NCBI GenBank assembly: GCA_902779395.1
Contig: CACZBK010000004.1
Location: 24,043 to 88,042, forward strand
Reading direction: 5' to 3'
DNA length: 64,000 nucleotides
Origin: an uncultured Lachnospiraceae bacterium
GTDB lineage: Bacteria; Bacillota; Clostridia; Lachnospirales; Lachnospiraceae
The translations under genes were made by a program, and so were the position numbers. A model generated the notes under the pieces. The model was not told the origin of the DNA. It searched no databases and worked only from the letters and a program-made list of their open reading frames with translations. Each line of letters starts with the position of its first letter. Positions within the stretch are counted from its first letter, which is position 1. Positions 48,186-56,337 of this stretch are shown here, piece by piece.

Positions 48186-50222
48186 TTATTCTTCATCGAA
48201 TGCCCTGTTTAATTCTTCCGTACCCGGAAGCACAAAGCGTCCGTTTTCTATTATCCTGATACTGCTGCCGTCGCCTCTTATCCCTTCCAAAAGGCCAAGC
48301 TCATCATAAGGTATCGTCACATCTGTATGGCAGCCGAAATATGCTTTTTCCGGTTCGGTCCTGCGAAGCAGCGACACCTCGTTATCCTTAGCCACTATCT
48401 CTTTTCCGTCAGGATTATATACCTTTATATCCTCCGCGTGGGAATAGCAGGTATCACCCAAAGCAAAATGCGGTCCTGTCTTTTCAGCTATCAGTATGGG
48501 CAGAAGTCCCTCTATACCATATTTTCTTGCCAGAACAAAAGCAGTGGTATTGGTACCTATAGCCGCTTCTCCCATGGGAAGGCTCTTATGATGGAAAAGA
48601 ACATTATCCTCTATATAGCGCTTATTCTCTGCTTCGTCAGCAAAATTGGCACAGGAATATGCGCTCACAAATCCGTCTTTAAATTCAAAGCTCAGATCCT
48701 TAAACTCAAGCTCATTTAAAAACACGCGGCTCACGTTCAATATACCGTTTGTCCCTTTAAGCACAGGCGTTGTAAAGACTTCACCCACGGGAATATTTAC
48801 ATCCGCCACACAGTTTTCATAAACTGCCTGGGTCTTCGGGTCGGAGATCTCCTTAAGGCTCACATACAGATCCGTCCTGTTTCCTCCCATGCCCCTGACA
48901 TGCACTTTCACTGCCTCATTAAGAGCATCGATCATGCACATCTGTATCTTCATATACTTCTCATAATCAAGAGTATTTATACGTATCACGGCATCAAAGA
49001 TCTCTTCGAATCTTTCCCCTATATCCGGTACAGGGAAGGCTATTATGGTAAAACTTCTCTCCTCACCGGGTATGTACTGATTCGTAATACGGATATTCTC
49101 AGTCCTGAAACGTACATCAAGACTGCGCTGCTCATCATTATATGCAAGAGCCGACGTTTTCGAAACAGGTACAAAAGGGCTGGATCCGAATACTTCCATA
49201 ACTGCCGGACCTGCGTGATGTTTAGCCGCCTCCTTATGCGCGATAAATGCCTGCTCCAGACATTCAAGCCTTCTGGTGACAAGCTGCCCGTCCATTATAA
49301 GAGCCAGGTCTTCCCTGTGATCGTAATCAAACTGCGGATTGGGATTAGCCCCGAAGAAACCGTTCTTGTTAACGCTCCTTCCCGAAAATACCGTATCCGA
49401 AGCCCTGTAGAGTGTGGGTTTGAGACCCATGGCCCCAAAATTCCCTACGGCCTTTCTTATCACGCGTTCAAAGCCCAGAGGATACCTGATATTAACGGTC
49501 CGCTTTATCGAAAGATCCTTACCCGTATTTATAAATCCTTTGCGATATCCTTCCGTAAAGGTATCTGCCATAAGAGCTATCTTTTCTTCATCCAGTGATG
49601 CGATATATTCCGCGAGCCTCAGCTCATTGCCGGTGATATATTCACCGTACCGGTATAAATAATCCGTATCTGACAGATCCGCTTCATTTATTATCTTATA
49701 TGCAAGGCCGCCTGCCGGCTCTACCGTCTGCGCTATCCTGCGCTCACACTCCGTCTCATAATAGTCACTCACAAAAGAGTAGACCACATCCTTATAAAGA
49801 GCGTATTCCGGTGCAGCCTTGTCTTCCGCAAAGCCTCTTTCTGTCATATGATAAAGCTGGAGCAAAAGCTCGATACGTATGAGCAGTGCTTCCGCATCCT
49901 TTTCTGCTGCGGCAGATATACCCGCGCGAAGCTCAGCCGCCACAAAACACAGGAGCCTGCCCTGCTCTTCCCCGAAACACCCTATGGCATGATCCGGATC
50001 ACACCAGCTGTTTTTATAATTCTCCGGAAGTATATCCTCGTAAAGTTTTTTATTTATCTCCCTGTAAAAGCCTGCATCGGAACTTTCATAAAGCTTTATC
50101 AAAAGTGATGCAAACGAAACCTCTTTAAGAAAATAATCCTGCCAGTTTCCGTCAAGTGCGCTCCTGATCTCCTCTTCAAGTCCGGCTATCCGTTCAAACG
50201 CAAGCTGCATACGTTCTTCCAT
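48186..50222 (-). CDS. M29-type metallo-aminopeptidase
   Basis: This 678-residue protein (ATG 50222, with GAGG 8 bases upstream; GTG 50231 overlaps that site) is longer than the usual roughly 410-residue AmpS/PepS. It has an extra N-terminal helical region of about 280 residues. The C-terminal catalytic part has the metal ligands in IPVGEVFTTPVLKG, MGEAAIGTNT, GPHFALGDTCYSH and HTDVTIPYDELG. It probably removes N-terminal residues from peptides in the cytosol. It sits between the small membrane genes and purE. Confidence 0.82.
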   Translation of the reverse strand: MEERMQLAFERIAGLEEEIRSALDGNWQDYFLKEVSFASLLIKLYESSDAGFYREINKKLYEDILPENYKNSWCDPDHAIGCFGEEQGRLLCFVAAELRAGISAAAEKDAEALLIRIELLLQLYHMTERGFAEDKAAPEYALYKDVVYSFVSDYYETECERRIAQTVEPAGGLAYKIINEADLSDTDYLYRYGEYITGNELRLAEYIASLDEEKIALMADTFTEGYRKGFINTGKDLSIKRTVNIRYPLGFERVIRKAVGNFGAMGLKPTLYRASDTVFSGRSVNKNGFFGANPNPQFDYDHREDLALIMDGQLVTRRLECLEQAFIAHKEAAKHHAGPAVMEVFGSSPFVPVSKTSALAYNDEQRSLDVRFRTENIRITNQYIPGEERSFTIIAFPVPDIGERFEEIFDAVIRINTLDYEKYMKIQMCMIDALNEAVKVHVRGMGGNRTDLYVSLKEISDPKTQAVYENCVADVNIPVGEVFTTPVLKGTNGILNVSRVFLNELEFKDLSFEFKDGFVSAYSCANFADEAENKRYIEDNVLFHHKSLPMGEAAIGTNTTAFVLARKYGIEGLLPILIAEKTGPHFALGDTCYSHAEDIKVYNPDGKEIVAKDNEVSLLRRTEPEKAYFGCHTDVTIPYDELGLLEGIRGDGSSIRIIENGRFVLPGTEELNRAFDEE

Positions 50223-50252
50223 CATTATCACCTCATCTTAAAAACATAATAT

Positions 50253-50570
50253 TCACCGCAGGCCCAGCGTAAGTATAACTCCCACACCCGAGAGCACGAT
50301 GATATTGAGTACTATCCCAAGATCAGCAAAAAAATAATAGCGGTCCGGCTCGGTCCTGGATATTATCCCAAGCACAAGCCCCGCCAGAGACATGATCATG
50401 GACAGCAATACGGCGGCGGCGTAGCCGGGTTTGGCTTCGCCACCGTTCTTATAACTGAAGACTATGCTTAATATAATAGTCACTATCCCTATAAGCGCCA
50501 GTATAACCGCCATAAGCGCTTTCATGGAATGACGCTTGTTTGTAAACTTATATTTTGCTAAAATGCCCAT
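50253..50570 (-). CDS. Small membrane protein, unknown function
   Basis: This 105-residue protein has a basic N-terminal stretch (KYKFTNKRHSMK) and three hydrophobic segments (ALMAVILALIGIVTIILSIV; AAAVLLSMIMSLAGLVLGII; FFADLGIVLNIIVLSGVGVI). It starts 8 bases after the stop of the 50-residue gene and has only a weak ribosome binding site, so it is probably coupled to it. I do not recognise the family with confidence. Confidence 0.75.
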   Translation of the reverse strand: MGILAKYKFTNKRHSMKALMAVILALIGIVTIILSIVFSYKNGGEAKPGYAAAVLLSMIMSLAGLVLGIISRTEPDRYYFFADLGIVLNIIVLSGVGVILTLGLR

Positions 50571-50577
50571 CCGTCAC

Positions 50578-50730
50578 TTAGAACATTATCTTGGATCTGC
50601 CCTGCAAAAGCTTTGCCCCGCTGATCACAAGAAGCACACCTGCCGTGATCCCAAGCACCATGGTGAATACGCCGATAGCTATATTCCATCCGCCGGTACG
50701 GCTCATTATCGTATAAGTTCTTTCTTCCAT
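50578..50730 (-). CDS. 50-residue membrane protein
   Basis: This short gene starts at an ATG at 50730 preceded by CGGAGGATCAGAA and ends in TAA at 50578. The product has a polar N-terminus (MEERTYTIMSRTGGW), one membrane segment (IAIGVFTMVLGITAGVLLVI) and a short basic tail (GAKLLQGRSKIMF). It lies between pyrE (27 bases after its stop) and the 105-residue membrane protein. The ribosome binding site and tight packing argue that it is real; function unknown. Confidence 0.75.
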   Translation of the reverse strand: MEERTYTIMSRTGGWNIAIGVFTMVLGITAGVLLVISGAKLLQGRSKIMF

Positions 50731-50757
50731 TTCTGATCCTCCGGTTATTCGGTTTTA

Positions 50758-51438
50758 TTATTCTTCTTTTGCCCCATACTCTCTATAGTATGCATCTATA
50801 GCTGCCTTACGCTCATCATCTATAAGCACGCTGCCGTTAATCTCGCGCCCGTACAGATACTCCGTTACTTCTGCCATATTAACTATGGCGGCAGCAGGGA
50901 AACCGTACAGTTCCGTGATCTCCGACAAAGCACTCTTCTCACTCTTGCCTTTTTCCATACGGTTAAGCGATACTATAAGACCTACGACCTTAACATCTGC
51001 CTGTGCCTTTAAGATCGGAAATGTTTCCTCTATGGATTTACCGGATGTGGTAACATCTTCTATCATCACCACACGGTCGCCATCCTTTAAACCGCTTCCC
51101 AGCATAATGCCGGTATCTCCGTGATCCTTTACTTCCTTGCGGTTTGAGGAATATCTTACATCTTTGCCGTACAGTTCACTTATAGCTATGGCTGTCGCCA
51201 CGCCCAGAGGTATCCCCTTATAAGCAGGTCCGAAGAGTACGTCAAAATCCAGACCGTAATTATCATGTATGGCCTTTGCATAATATTCACCGAGCTTTTT
51301 CAGCTGTGTTCCCGTGACATATGCTCCGGCATTCATGAAGAAAGGTGACTTGCGTCCGCTCTTTAATGTAAAATCACCGAACTTAAGCACCTGTGAGTCC
51401 ACCATAAACTCAATGAATTCCTGTTTGTACTGTTCCAT
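50758..51438 (-). CDS. pyrE: Orotate phosphoribosyltransferase
   Basis: It makes orotidine 5'-phosphate from orotate and PRPP. The 226 residues include LKSGRKSPFFMNAG, FDVLFGPAYKGIPLG, RKEVKDHGDTG and the PRPP loop VVMIEDVTTSGKS. GGAGGAG precedes the ATG. It is 12 bases downstream of pyrF. Confidence 0.97.
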   Translation of the reverse strand: MEQYKQEFIEFMVDSQVLKFGDFTLKSGRKSPFFMNAGAYVTGTQLKKLGEYYAKAIHDNYGLDFDVLFGPAYKGIPLGVATAIAISELYGKDVRYSSNRKEVKDHGDTGIMLGSGLKDGDRVVMIEDVTTSGKSIEETFPILKAQADVKVVGLIVSLNRMEKGKSEKSALSEITELYGFPAAAIVNMAEVTEYLYGREINGSVLIDDERKAAIDAYYREYGAKEE

Positions 51439-51450
51439 TTTTTCTCCTCC

Positions 51451-52374
51451 TTATCCCAGAGCGCTGTTAATATCTTCTTTCATATCAAGCACTGCTGCCC
51501 TTGCGGCATCCGCATAGCCTTCCGCACCGAATTCAGCATACTTTTCCTGCTGCCATGCACCTATGATACCTCTCGAAGAATTGATGATGGCTCCCAGTCC
51601 GTCTTCATTGAAGAAGTACTTTAAGTCTGCTCCTTTGCCGCCCTGAGCGCCGTATCCGGGCACCAGTATATAGGTTTTGGGCATAAGCTTTCTGGCGATC
51701 TTTCCCTGCTCGGGATATGTTGCACCCACAACTGCACCCACATAGCTGTAGCCGTTCTGTCCCATGATATCGCTGCCCCATTCGGCAACTTTATCTGCCA
51801 CATGACAGAATAGTTCCTTTCCGTCTATCATCCTGTCCTGGAATTCTCCGCTTGAGGGATTGGATGTCTTAACCAGGACAAAGATACCCTTTTTCTCCTC
51901 TGCGCATACTTTGATGAAAGGCTTTACTCCGTCGCTGCCCAGGTAGGGATTTACGGTTGCAAAGTCCTCATCAAAGCCTCTGTATTCTTTTCCGCCAAGG
52001 ACTACTTTTCCAAGATGTCCCTGTGCATAAGCCTCGGATGTGGATCCTATGTCGCCGCGTTTGATATCGCCTATCACCACCAGACCTTTTTCCTTACAGT
52101 ATTTAACGGTCCGGTCGAAGGCTATAAGTCCCTGAATGCCGAAAGTCTCGTACATTGCTATCTGAGGCTTTACCGCAGGCACCAGATCGCAGATAGCATC
52201 AACTATGCCCTTGTTATAGTTCCATATTGCCTCAGCAACTCCTTCCGGATTCTCCCCCTTCTCCTTGAAAGCCGCATCCAGCAGATGTCCCGGGATCAGC
52301 TTAAGCGTGGGATCAAGACCTACAACAATAGGCGCCTGTGTCTTTTTGATCTTTTCGATGAGTTTATCGATCAT
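51451..52374 (-). CDS. pyrF: Orotidine-5'-phosphate decarboxylase (long form)
   Basis: It converts OMP to UMP. The start was chosen at ATG 52374 (MIDKLIEKIKKTQ) with AAAGGAGAG upstream; the frame extends to 52530 but crosses the promoter. It is 307 residues, the subfamily-2 type, longer than the roughly 240-residue common form. The active site is VIGDIKRGDIGSTSEAYAQG. It is the first gene of the pyrF-pyrE-membrane-aminopeptidase-purE-Memo-AMMECR1 run. Confidence 0.96.
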   Translation of the reverse strand: MIDKLIEKIKKTQAPIVVGLDPTLKLIPGHLLDAAFKEKGENPEGVAEAIWNYNKGIVDAICDLVPAVKPQIAMYETFGIQGLIAFDRTVKYCKEKGLVVIGDIKRGDIGSTSEAYAQGHLGKVVLGGKEYRGFDEDFATVNPYLGSDGVKPFIKVCAEEKKGIFVLVKTSNPSSGEFQDRMIDGKELFCHVADKVAEWGSDIMGQNGYSYVGAVVGATYPEQGKIARKLMPKTYILVPGYGAQGGKGADLKYFFNEDGLGAIINSSRGIIGAWQQEKYAEFGAEGYADAARAAVLDMKEDINSALG

Positions 52375-52462
52375 GTTCTCTCTCCTTTGAGTCCCTTTGC
52401 CGCACATATCAGACCTGCGCGCCCGGGATAAATTGATATACGATCTGTATTTTCCGCAGACC

Positions 52463-52491
52463 ATTATACAACAATAAACGTCTATTATCCA
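52463..52491 (-). promoter_or_regulatory. Promoter of the pyrF-led operon
   Basis: TGGATA (52491-52486), 17 bases, perfect TATAAT (52468-52463), just after the nrdD terminator. The leader is about 80 bases. No PyrR-type attenuator was recognised in it. Confidence 0.6.
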
Positions 52492-52492
52492 C

Positions 52493-52522
52493 AAAAAAAG
52501 CGACTGTAAAGCCGCTTTTTTT
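52493..52522 (-). terminator. Terminator after nrdD
   Basis: GCGGCT-ttac-AGTCGC stem flanked by seven A and seven T, 21 bases past the nrdD stop. Confidence 0.9.
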
Positions 52523-52542
52523 ATGATCATATTTTAATGTAT

Positions 52543-54936
52543 TTATACTCCCACCAGTGCATTCTCTTCAACAAATTTCATGATATTTGAAAGATTTGAA
52601 TACTTCTTCACCTGATCTTTATTGACAATGACCAGAGTAGGGGCCTGGCGCACCTTGTACTTATATGCCAGTTCAGGATTCTCTTCCGCATCCATCAGTA
52701 TATACTGAACATTTGCAAGATATTTCTTGGCAAGCGCACAGTTAGGGCAGCTCTTGGTCGTAAAGAGGTACCGCACTTCTTCGGGCTGCGTAAATTCCAC
52801 CACAGGCTCCTCACCATCATTTTCACTCATGGTGACCACTGCCGTAGTAGGTCTCTTAAGTGATGAATTCTCTATATCATATTCTACCCTGTTCTCATAT
52901 TCCTGAAGCTTTCCGTCATTCCAGTTCTGTACAGGGCGGTAATAACCGGTGATCCTTGAATAAACCTCTGTCTTCTTTCCACAGTGAGGACACTCGGGCA
53001 CTTCCCCTGCGATATATCCGTGATCCTTGCAGATCGAATATGTCGGCGAAAGCGTATAATAAGGCAGTTTATAGTTTTCGGCTATCGTACGTACCAGTTT
53101 TGCAGCAGCCTTCCAGTCGGGAAGCTTCTCCCCAAGGAATGCATGGAATACGGTACCTGAGGTATACAGTGTCTGAAGCTCATCCTGTATATCAAGAGCA
53201 TCAAATATATCCGAAGTATAATCCACAGGCAGATGTGATGAATTGGTATAGTAAGGTACATCACCTTCATGTCCCGCTGTCTTGATCCCGGGCCATTTTG
53301 CCTTATCATGCTTAGCCAGACGATAGGACGTACTCTCTGCGGGAGTTGCCTCCAGATTGTAAAGATCTCCGTATTTCTCCTGATAATCCGACAGACGCTC
53401 ACGCATATGGTTGAGCACTTCTTTGGTAAATGCCTGGGTCTTGGGACTGGTCATATCGGCGCGGAGCCAGTTTGCATTAAGTCCCACTTCGTTCATACCC
53501 ACAAGACCTATTGTCGAGAAATGATTCTCAAAGCTTCCCAGATAACGCTTGGTATAAGGATAAAGCCCTTCATCCATAAGCTTGGTGATGACGCCTCTCT
53601 TGACCCTTAAGCTCCTCGCTGCTATATCCATCATGCGGTTAAGTCTCTTATAGAACTCATCTTTATTAGCGGAGAGATAAGCTATCCTGGGCATATTTAT
53701 GGTAACAACACCCACGGAGCCCGTGCTCTCACCGGATCCGAAGAAACCGCCGGTCTTCTTGCGAAGTTCACGAAGATCCAGACGCAGACGGCAGCACATA
53801 CTGCGCACATCACTGGGTTCCATATCGGAATTGATATAATTTGAGAAATAAGGTGTTCCGTACTTGGAAGTCATCTCAAACAAAAGACGGTTATTCTCGG
53901 TATCGGACCAGTCAAAATCTCTTGTGATCGAATAAGTGGGGATCGGATACTGGAAGCCTCTGCCGTTGGCATCGCCCTCGATCATAACCTCGATGAATGC
54001 CTTATTCACCATATCCATTTCTTTCTTGCAGTCCTTATACTTGAAATCCATCTCTTTTCCGCCCACTATAGCCGGCAGTTCTGCCAGGTCATTGGGAACG
54101 GTCCAGTCAAGTGTTATATTCGAGAAAGGTGCCTGTGTCCCCCAGCGTGAAGGAGTATTCACGCCGTATATAAAGGTCTCGATGCACTTCTTAACCTCGG
54201 TATAGCTTAAATTATCAACCTTGACAAAAGGTGCAAGATATGTATCAAATGATGAAAATGCCTGAGCTCCCGCCCACTCGTTCTGCATGATACCCAGGAA
54301 GTTTACCATCTGGTTGCACAGAACGGAAAGATGTGCTGCAGGTGCGGAAGTGATCTTACCGGTTATACCGCCAAGGCCTTCCTTTATGAGCTGCTTTAAT
54401 GACCAGCCTGCACAGTATCCGGTAAGCATTGACAGATCATGGATATGGATATCGGCATTTCTGTGAGCCTCTGCTATCTCATTGTCATATATTTCCGAGA
54501 GCCAGTAATTTGCAGTAACGGCACCGGAATTGGAAAGGATAAGACCGCCAACCGAGTATGTGACGGTAGAATTCTCTTTTACTCTCCAGTCCTCTACTTT
54601 TACATAACTGTTTACAACATCCTTATAATCAAGTACGGTAGACTTCATTGAGCGCATCTTTTCGCGCTGCTTACGATAGAGTATGTATGCCTTCGCAACA
54701 TCGGTATAACCTGCGGTCTCCAGAACTTTCTCTACACTGTCCTGGATCTCTTCGATCTGTATCTCGCCGTTTTTGATCTTAGGCTGGAAATCAGCCGTTA
54801 CACGCAGACTCAGCATATCGATGATATCATTATTATACTGCAGTTCTACGGCCTCAAAAGCCTTCATGATAGCATCACTGATCTTACTTAAGATAAAATC
54901 CGCTCTTTCTCCGTCTCTCTTGATCACACTGAACAT
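52543..54936 (-). CDS. nrdD: Anaerobic ribonucleoside-triphosphate reductase with C-terminal thioredoxin-like domain
   Basis: This oxygen-sensitive class III enzyme reduces NTPs to dNTPs. It has 797 residues. An N-terminal ATP-cone (1-95, FSVIKRDGERADF) senses dATP/ATP. The glycyl-radical barrel contains GYCAGWSLKQLI and the radical site SRITGYYRPVQNW. The metal site is CKDHGY...CPHC. Residues about 719-797 form a thioredoxin/glutaredoxin-like domain with TTKSCPNCALAKKYL (Cys730-Pro-Asn-Cys733) and a cis-Pro in RQAPTLV, a built-in reductant for NrdD forms that do not use formate. The activase gene nrdG is not adjacent. The weak ribosome binding site GAGGG is 11 bases away. Confidence 0.95.
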   Translation of the reverse strand: MFSVIKRDGERADFILSKISDAIMKAFEAVELQYNNDIIDMLSLRVTADFQPKIKNGEIQIEEIQDSVEKVLETAGYTDVAKAYILYRKQREKMRSMKSTVLDYKDVVNSYVKVEDWRVKENSTVTYSVGGLILSNSGAVTANYWLSEIYDNEIAEAHRNADIHIHDLSMLTGYCAGWSLKQLIKEGLGGITGKITSAPAAHLSVLCNQMVNFLGIMQNEWAGAQAFSSFDTYLAPFVKVDNLSYTEVKKCIETFIYGVNTPSRWGTQAPFSNITLDWTVPNDLAELPAIVGGKEMDFKYKDCKKEMDMVNKAFIEVMIEGDANGRGFQYPIPTYSITRDFDWSDTENNRLLFEMTSKYGTPYFSNYINSDMEPSDVRSMCCRLRLDLRELRKKTGGFFGSGESTGSVGVVTINMPRIAYLSANKDEFYKRLNRMMDIAARSLRVKRGVITKLMDEGLYPYTKRYLGSFENHFSTIGLVGMNEVGLNANWLRADMTSPKTQAFTKEVLNHMRERLSDYQEKYGDLYNLEATPAESTSYRLAKHDKAKWPGIKTAGHEGDVPYYTNSSHLPVDYTSDIFDALDIQDELQTLYTSGTVFHAFLGEKLPDWKAAAKLVRTIAENYKLPYYTLSPTYSICKDHGYIAGEVPECPHCGKKTEVYSRITGYYRPVQNWNDGKLQEYENRVEYDIENSSLKRPTTAVVTMSENDGEEPVVEFTQPEEVRYLFTTKSCPNCALAKKYLANVQYILMDAEENPELAYKYKVRQAPTLVIVNKDQVKKYSNLSNIMKFVEENALVGV

Positions 54937-54944
54937 AACTTACA

Positions 54945-54977
54945 TTACCCTCTCTCTTTGCTAAAAACTTCCCTCAT
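54945..54977 (-). other. Possible 10-codon upstream ORF in the nrdD leader
   Basis: ATG at 54977 encodes MREVFSKERG and stops at TAA 54947-54945, 8 bases before the nrdD ATG. GGGAGG lies 11 bases before this ATG, so it has a better ribosome binding site than nrdD itself. It may be a translated leader coupled to nrdD, or chance. Confidence 0.35.
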
Positions 54978-54997
54978 AGTTTCCCGGTCCTCCCAAG

Positions 54998-55115
54998 TTA
55001 TGTAAACCACTTTTTAGCCGTACCTGAAATAATGCTTGCCAATAACAACAACATTTTCAGGTTTTTTAGCGTAAGTCCGTTTACCTAAGAATTTAATAGA
55101 AAGTTGTTTACATAA
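54998..55115 (-). promoter_or_regulatory. Structured 5' leader of nrdD mRNA
   Basis: TTATGTAAACAACTTT (55115-55100) and AAAGTGGTTTACATAA (55013-54998) can pair over 15 of 16 bases. They enclose about 86 bases with two further stems: TTAG-GTAA / TTAC-CTAA, and a perfect 8-bp ACCTGAAA / TTTCAGGT. The 3' arm ends a few bases before GGGAGG. The layout resembles a three-way-junction riboswitch, but no known class was recognised. It could also be two distant operator half-sites. Confidence 0.5.
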
Positions 55116-55139
55116 GTCTTTTTCTGACCGTGCACGCTT

Positions 55140-55168
55140 ATAATAACAAAGCAAAGATAAAAAGTCAA
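55140..55168 (-). promoter_or_regulatory. Promoter of nrdD
   Basis: TTGACT (55168-55163), 17 bases, TATTAT (55145-55140). The predicted leader is about 196 bases. Confidence 0.75.
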
Positions 55169-55176
55169 GAAGCAAA

Positions 55177-55192
55177 GCACAAGATATTATGT
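55177..55192 (-). promoter_or_regulatory. NrdR-like box 1
   Basis: ACATAATATCTTGTGC matches the published NrdR consensus acaCwAtATaTwGtgt at 13 of 16 positions. It ends 8 bases upstream of the nrdD -35. Confidence 0.6.
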
Positions 55193-55208
55193 CGACTTAG
55201 CGCCCGAA

Positions 55209-55224
55209 CTACCATATCTTGTTG
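55209..55224 (-). promoter_or_regulatory. NrdR-like box 2
   Basis: CAACAAGATATGGTAG matches the NrdR consensus at 10 of 16 positions. It lies exactly 32 bases from box 1, the three-turn spacing typical of paired NrdR boxes. Confidence 0.5.
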
Positions 55225-55273
55225 ACCTTTTGTTAAAGATATAAGAATTTTGTCATAAATTTTTGGTTGTTAT

Positions 55274-56323
55274 TTAGCGGGTTGAAAGGAAGGCATATTC
55301 CCTTTCAAGATCCTCCGTACTCCCGTAAGTCTCTATATATTCCTCCAGAAGCTTTAAGGCCTTACCGTACTCTCCCATATACTCATAGCAGGCTATCTCA
55401 TTTTGCTTAAGCTCCTGCATGCAGGTATTGTTCTCCATGATCTCCTTCCCTCTCTGGAAAGCCTCAAGGGCCTTTGCATAATCCCCCTGATCGGCATAGC
55501 TTAAACCCAGCTTATCGCAGATGCGGGCATCATTATGATCCTCGACATATCCGCTGTAAGCTATCGCAGCATATTCATACTGTCCCATATGCTTGTAACA
55601 CTCGCATAAAAGGCTGATCAGTTCCGCATCAGGTTCCTCGCTCCTGGCACGTTCCAGATAATTGCAGGCCTGGGTATATTCCTCATGGAAATAACAGAGA
55701 CGGCCTTTATCATAATCACTCATGCTCTTGTGGTCGCCCTTGTCCACAAAATCCAGATAGGCAAATGCCGCTCCTTCATAACCGTGCTGCATCATACTGT
55801 CATATATATCCAGATAAAGGGAATAATCGTTTTTCTTAATAGCTGCAGCCGCGTCAAAATCCGCTCTAGCTCCTTCAAGATCATTAAGGTAAAGCTTCAT
55901 GTTCCCTTTAAGAAAATATGCCTTTGTCTCCTTCTTACGCAGATTGGTTATGGCATCATAGCAGGCAATGGCATCATCATACTCTCCGAGCTTATAATAG
56001 CAGATAGCCATATAGTAATTGATATCAAACTCCGGCTCTCCGGGAAACATCCCGGCTTCCGCAAGCGCCTTCGAAAAGGCTCCCAGTGCCCTGGCATATT
56101 CCTTCCTGCCCATATACGCCAGCCCCATACCGCGATATACCTGTTCCTTGTCCGCATCTGTCCTTAAGGCACCGGAGAAATCATCAAGCGCAGTGCGGTA
56201 CTCCTGTCTGGCTACGGCTTCCATACCTTCTTCGAAAAGTGACGAGCCCTTCTTTTGGCAGCCCGTCAGTAACATAAGACATGCCGACGACATCAATATA
56301 TATTTTAAGATCTTTGAGGCCAT
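55274..56323 (-). CDS. TPR-repeat lipoprotein
   Basis: This 349-residue protein (ATG 56323 after GGAGGAGATAT; an earlier ATG at 56338 shares a base with the previous stop) has lipobox MLLTGC and then a near-continuous array of TPR units: YRTALDDFSGALRTD, YARALGAFSKALAE, YDDAIACYDAI, YAKALEAFQRGKEI, YGKALKLLEEYIE. It is probably a surface-tethered protein-interaction scaffold. It is coupled to the LRR lipoprotein gene immediately upstream. Confidence 0.88.
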   Translation of the reverse strand: MASKILKYILMSSACLMLLTGCQKKGSSLFEEGMEAVARQEYRTALDDFSGALRTDADKEQVYRGMGLAYMGRKEYARALGAFSKALAEAGMFPGEPEFDINYYMAICYYKLGEYDDAIACYDAITNLRKKETKAYFLKGNMKLYLNDLEGARADFDAAAAIKKNDYSLYLDIYDSMMQHGYEGAAFAYLDFVDKGDHKSMSDYDKGRLCYFHEEYTQACNYLERARSEEPDAELISLLCECYKHMGQYEYAAIAYSGYVEDHNDARICDKLGLSYADQGDYAKALEAFQRGKEIMENNTCMQELKQNEIACYEYMGEYGKALKLLEEYIETYGSTEDLEREYAFLSTR

Positions 56324-56337
56324 ATATCTCCTCCGCA

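Larger units (their letters stand above)
54937..55273 (-). promoter_or_regulatory. 337-bp regulatory region upstream of nrdD
   Basis: This gene-free stretch holds two NrdR-like boxes, a promoter, a long-range inverted repeat enclosing two hairpins, and a short uORF, listed separately. The AT-rich part nearest 55273 carries no clear terminator for the TPR lipoprotein gene. Confidence 0.8.

Noticed and set aside
52375-52460. PyrR attenuator in the pyrF leader
   Set aside because: No antiterminator/terminator pair or PyrR-binding loop was seen in the 80-base leader.
54937-55140. Cobalamin, purine or SAM riboswitch before nrdD
   Set aside because: The conserved core sequences of these classes were not found; the structure is reported only as an unassigned leader.
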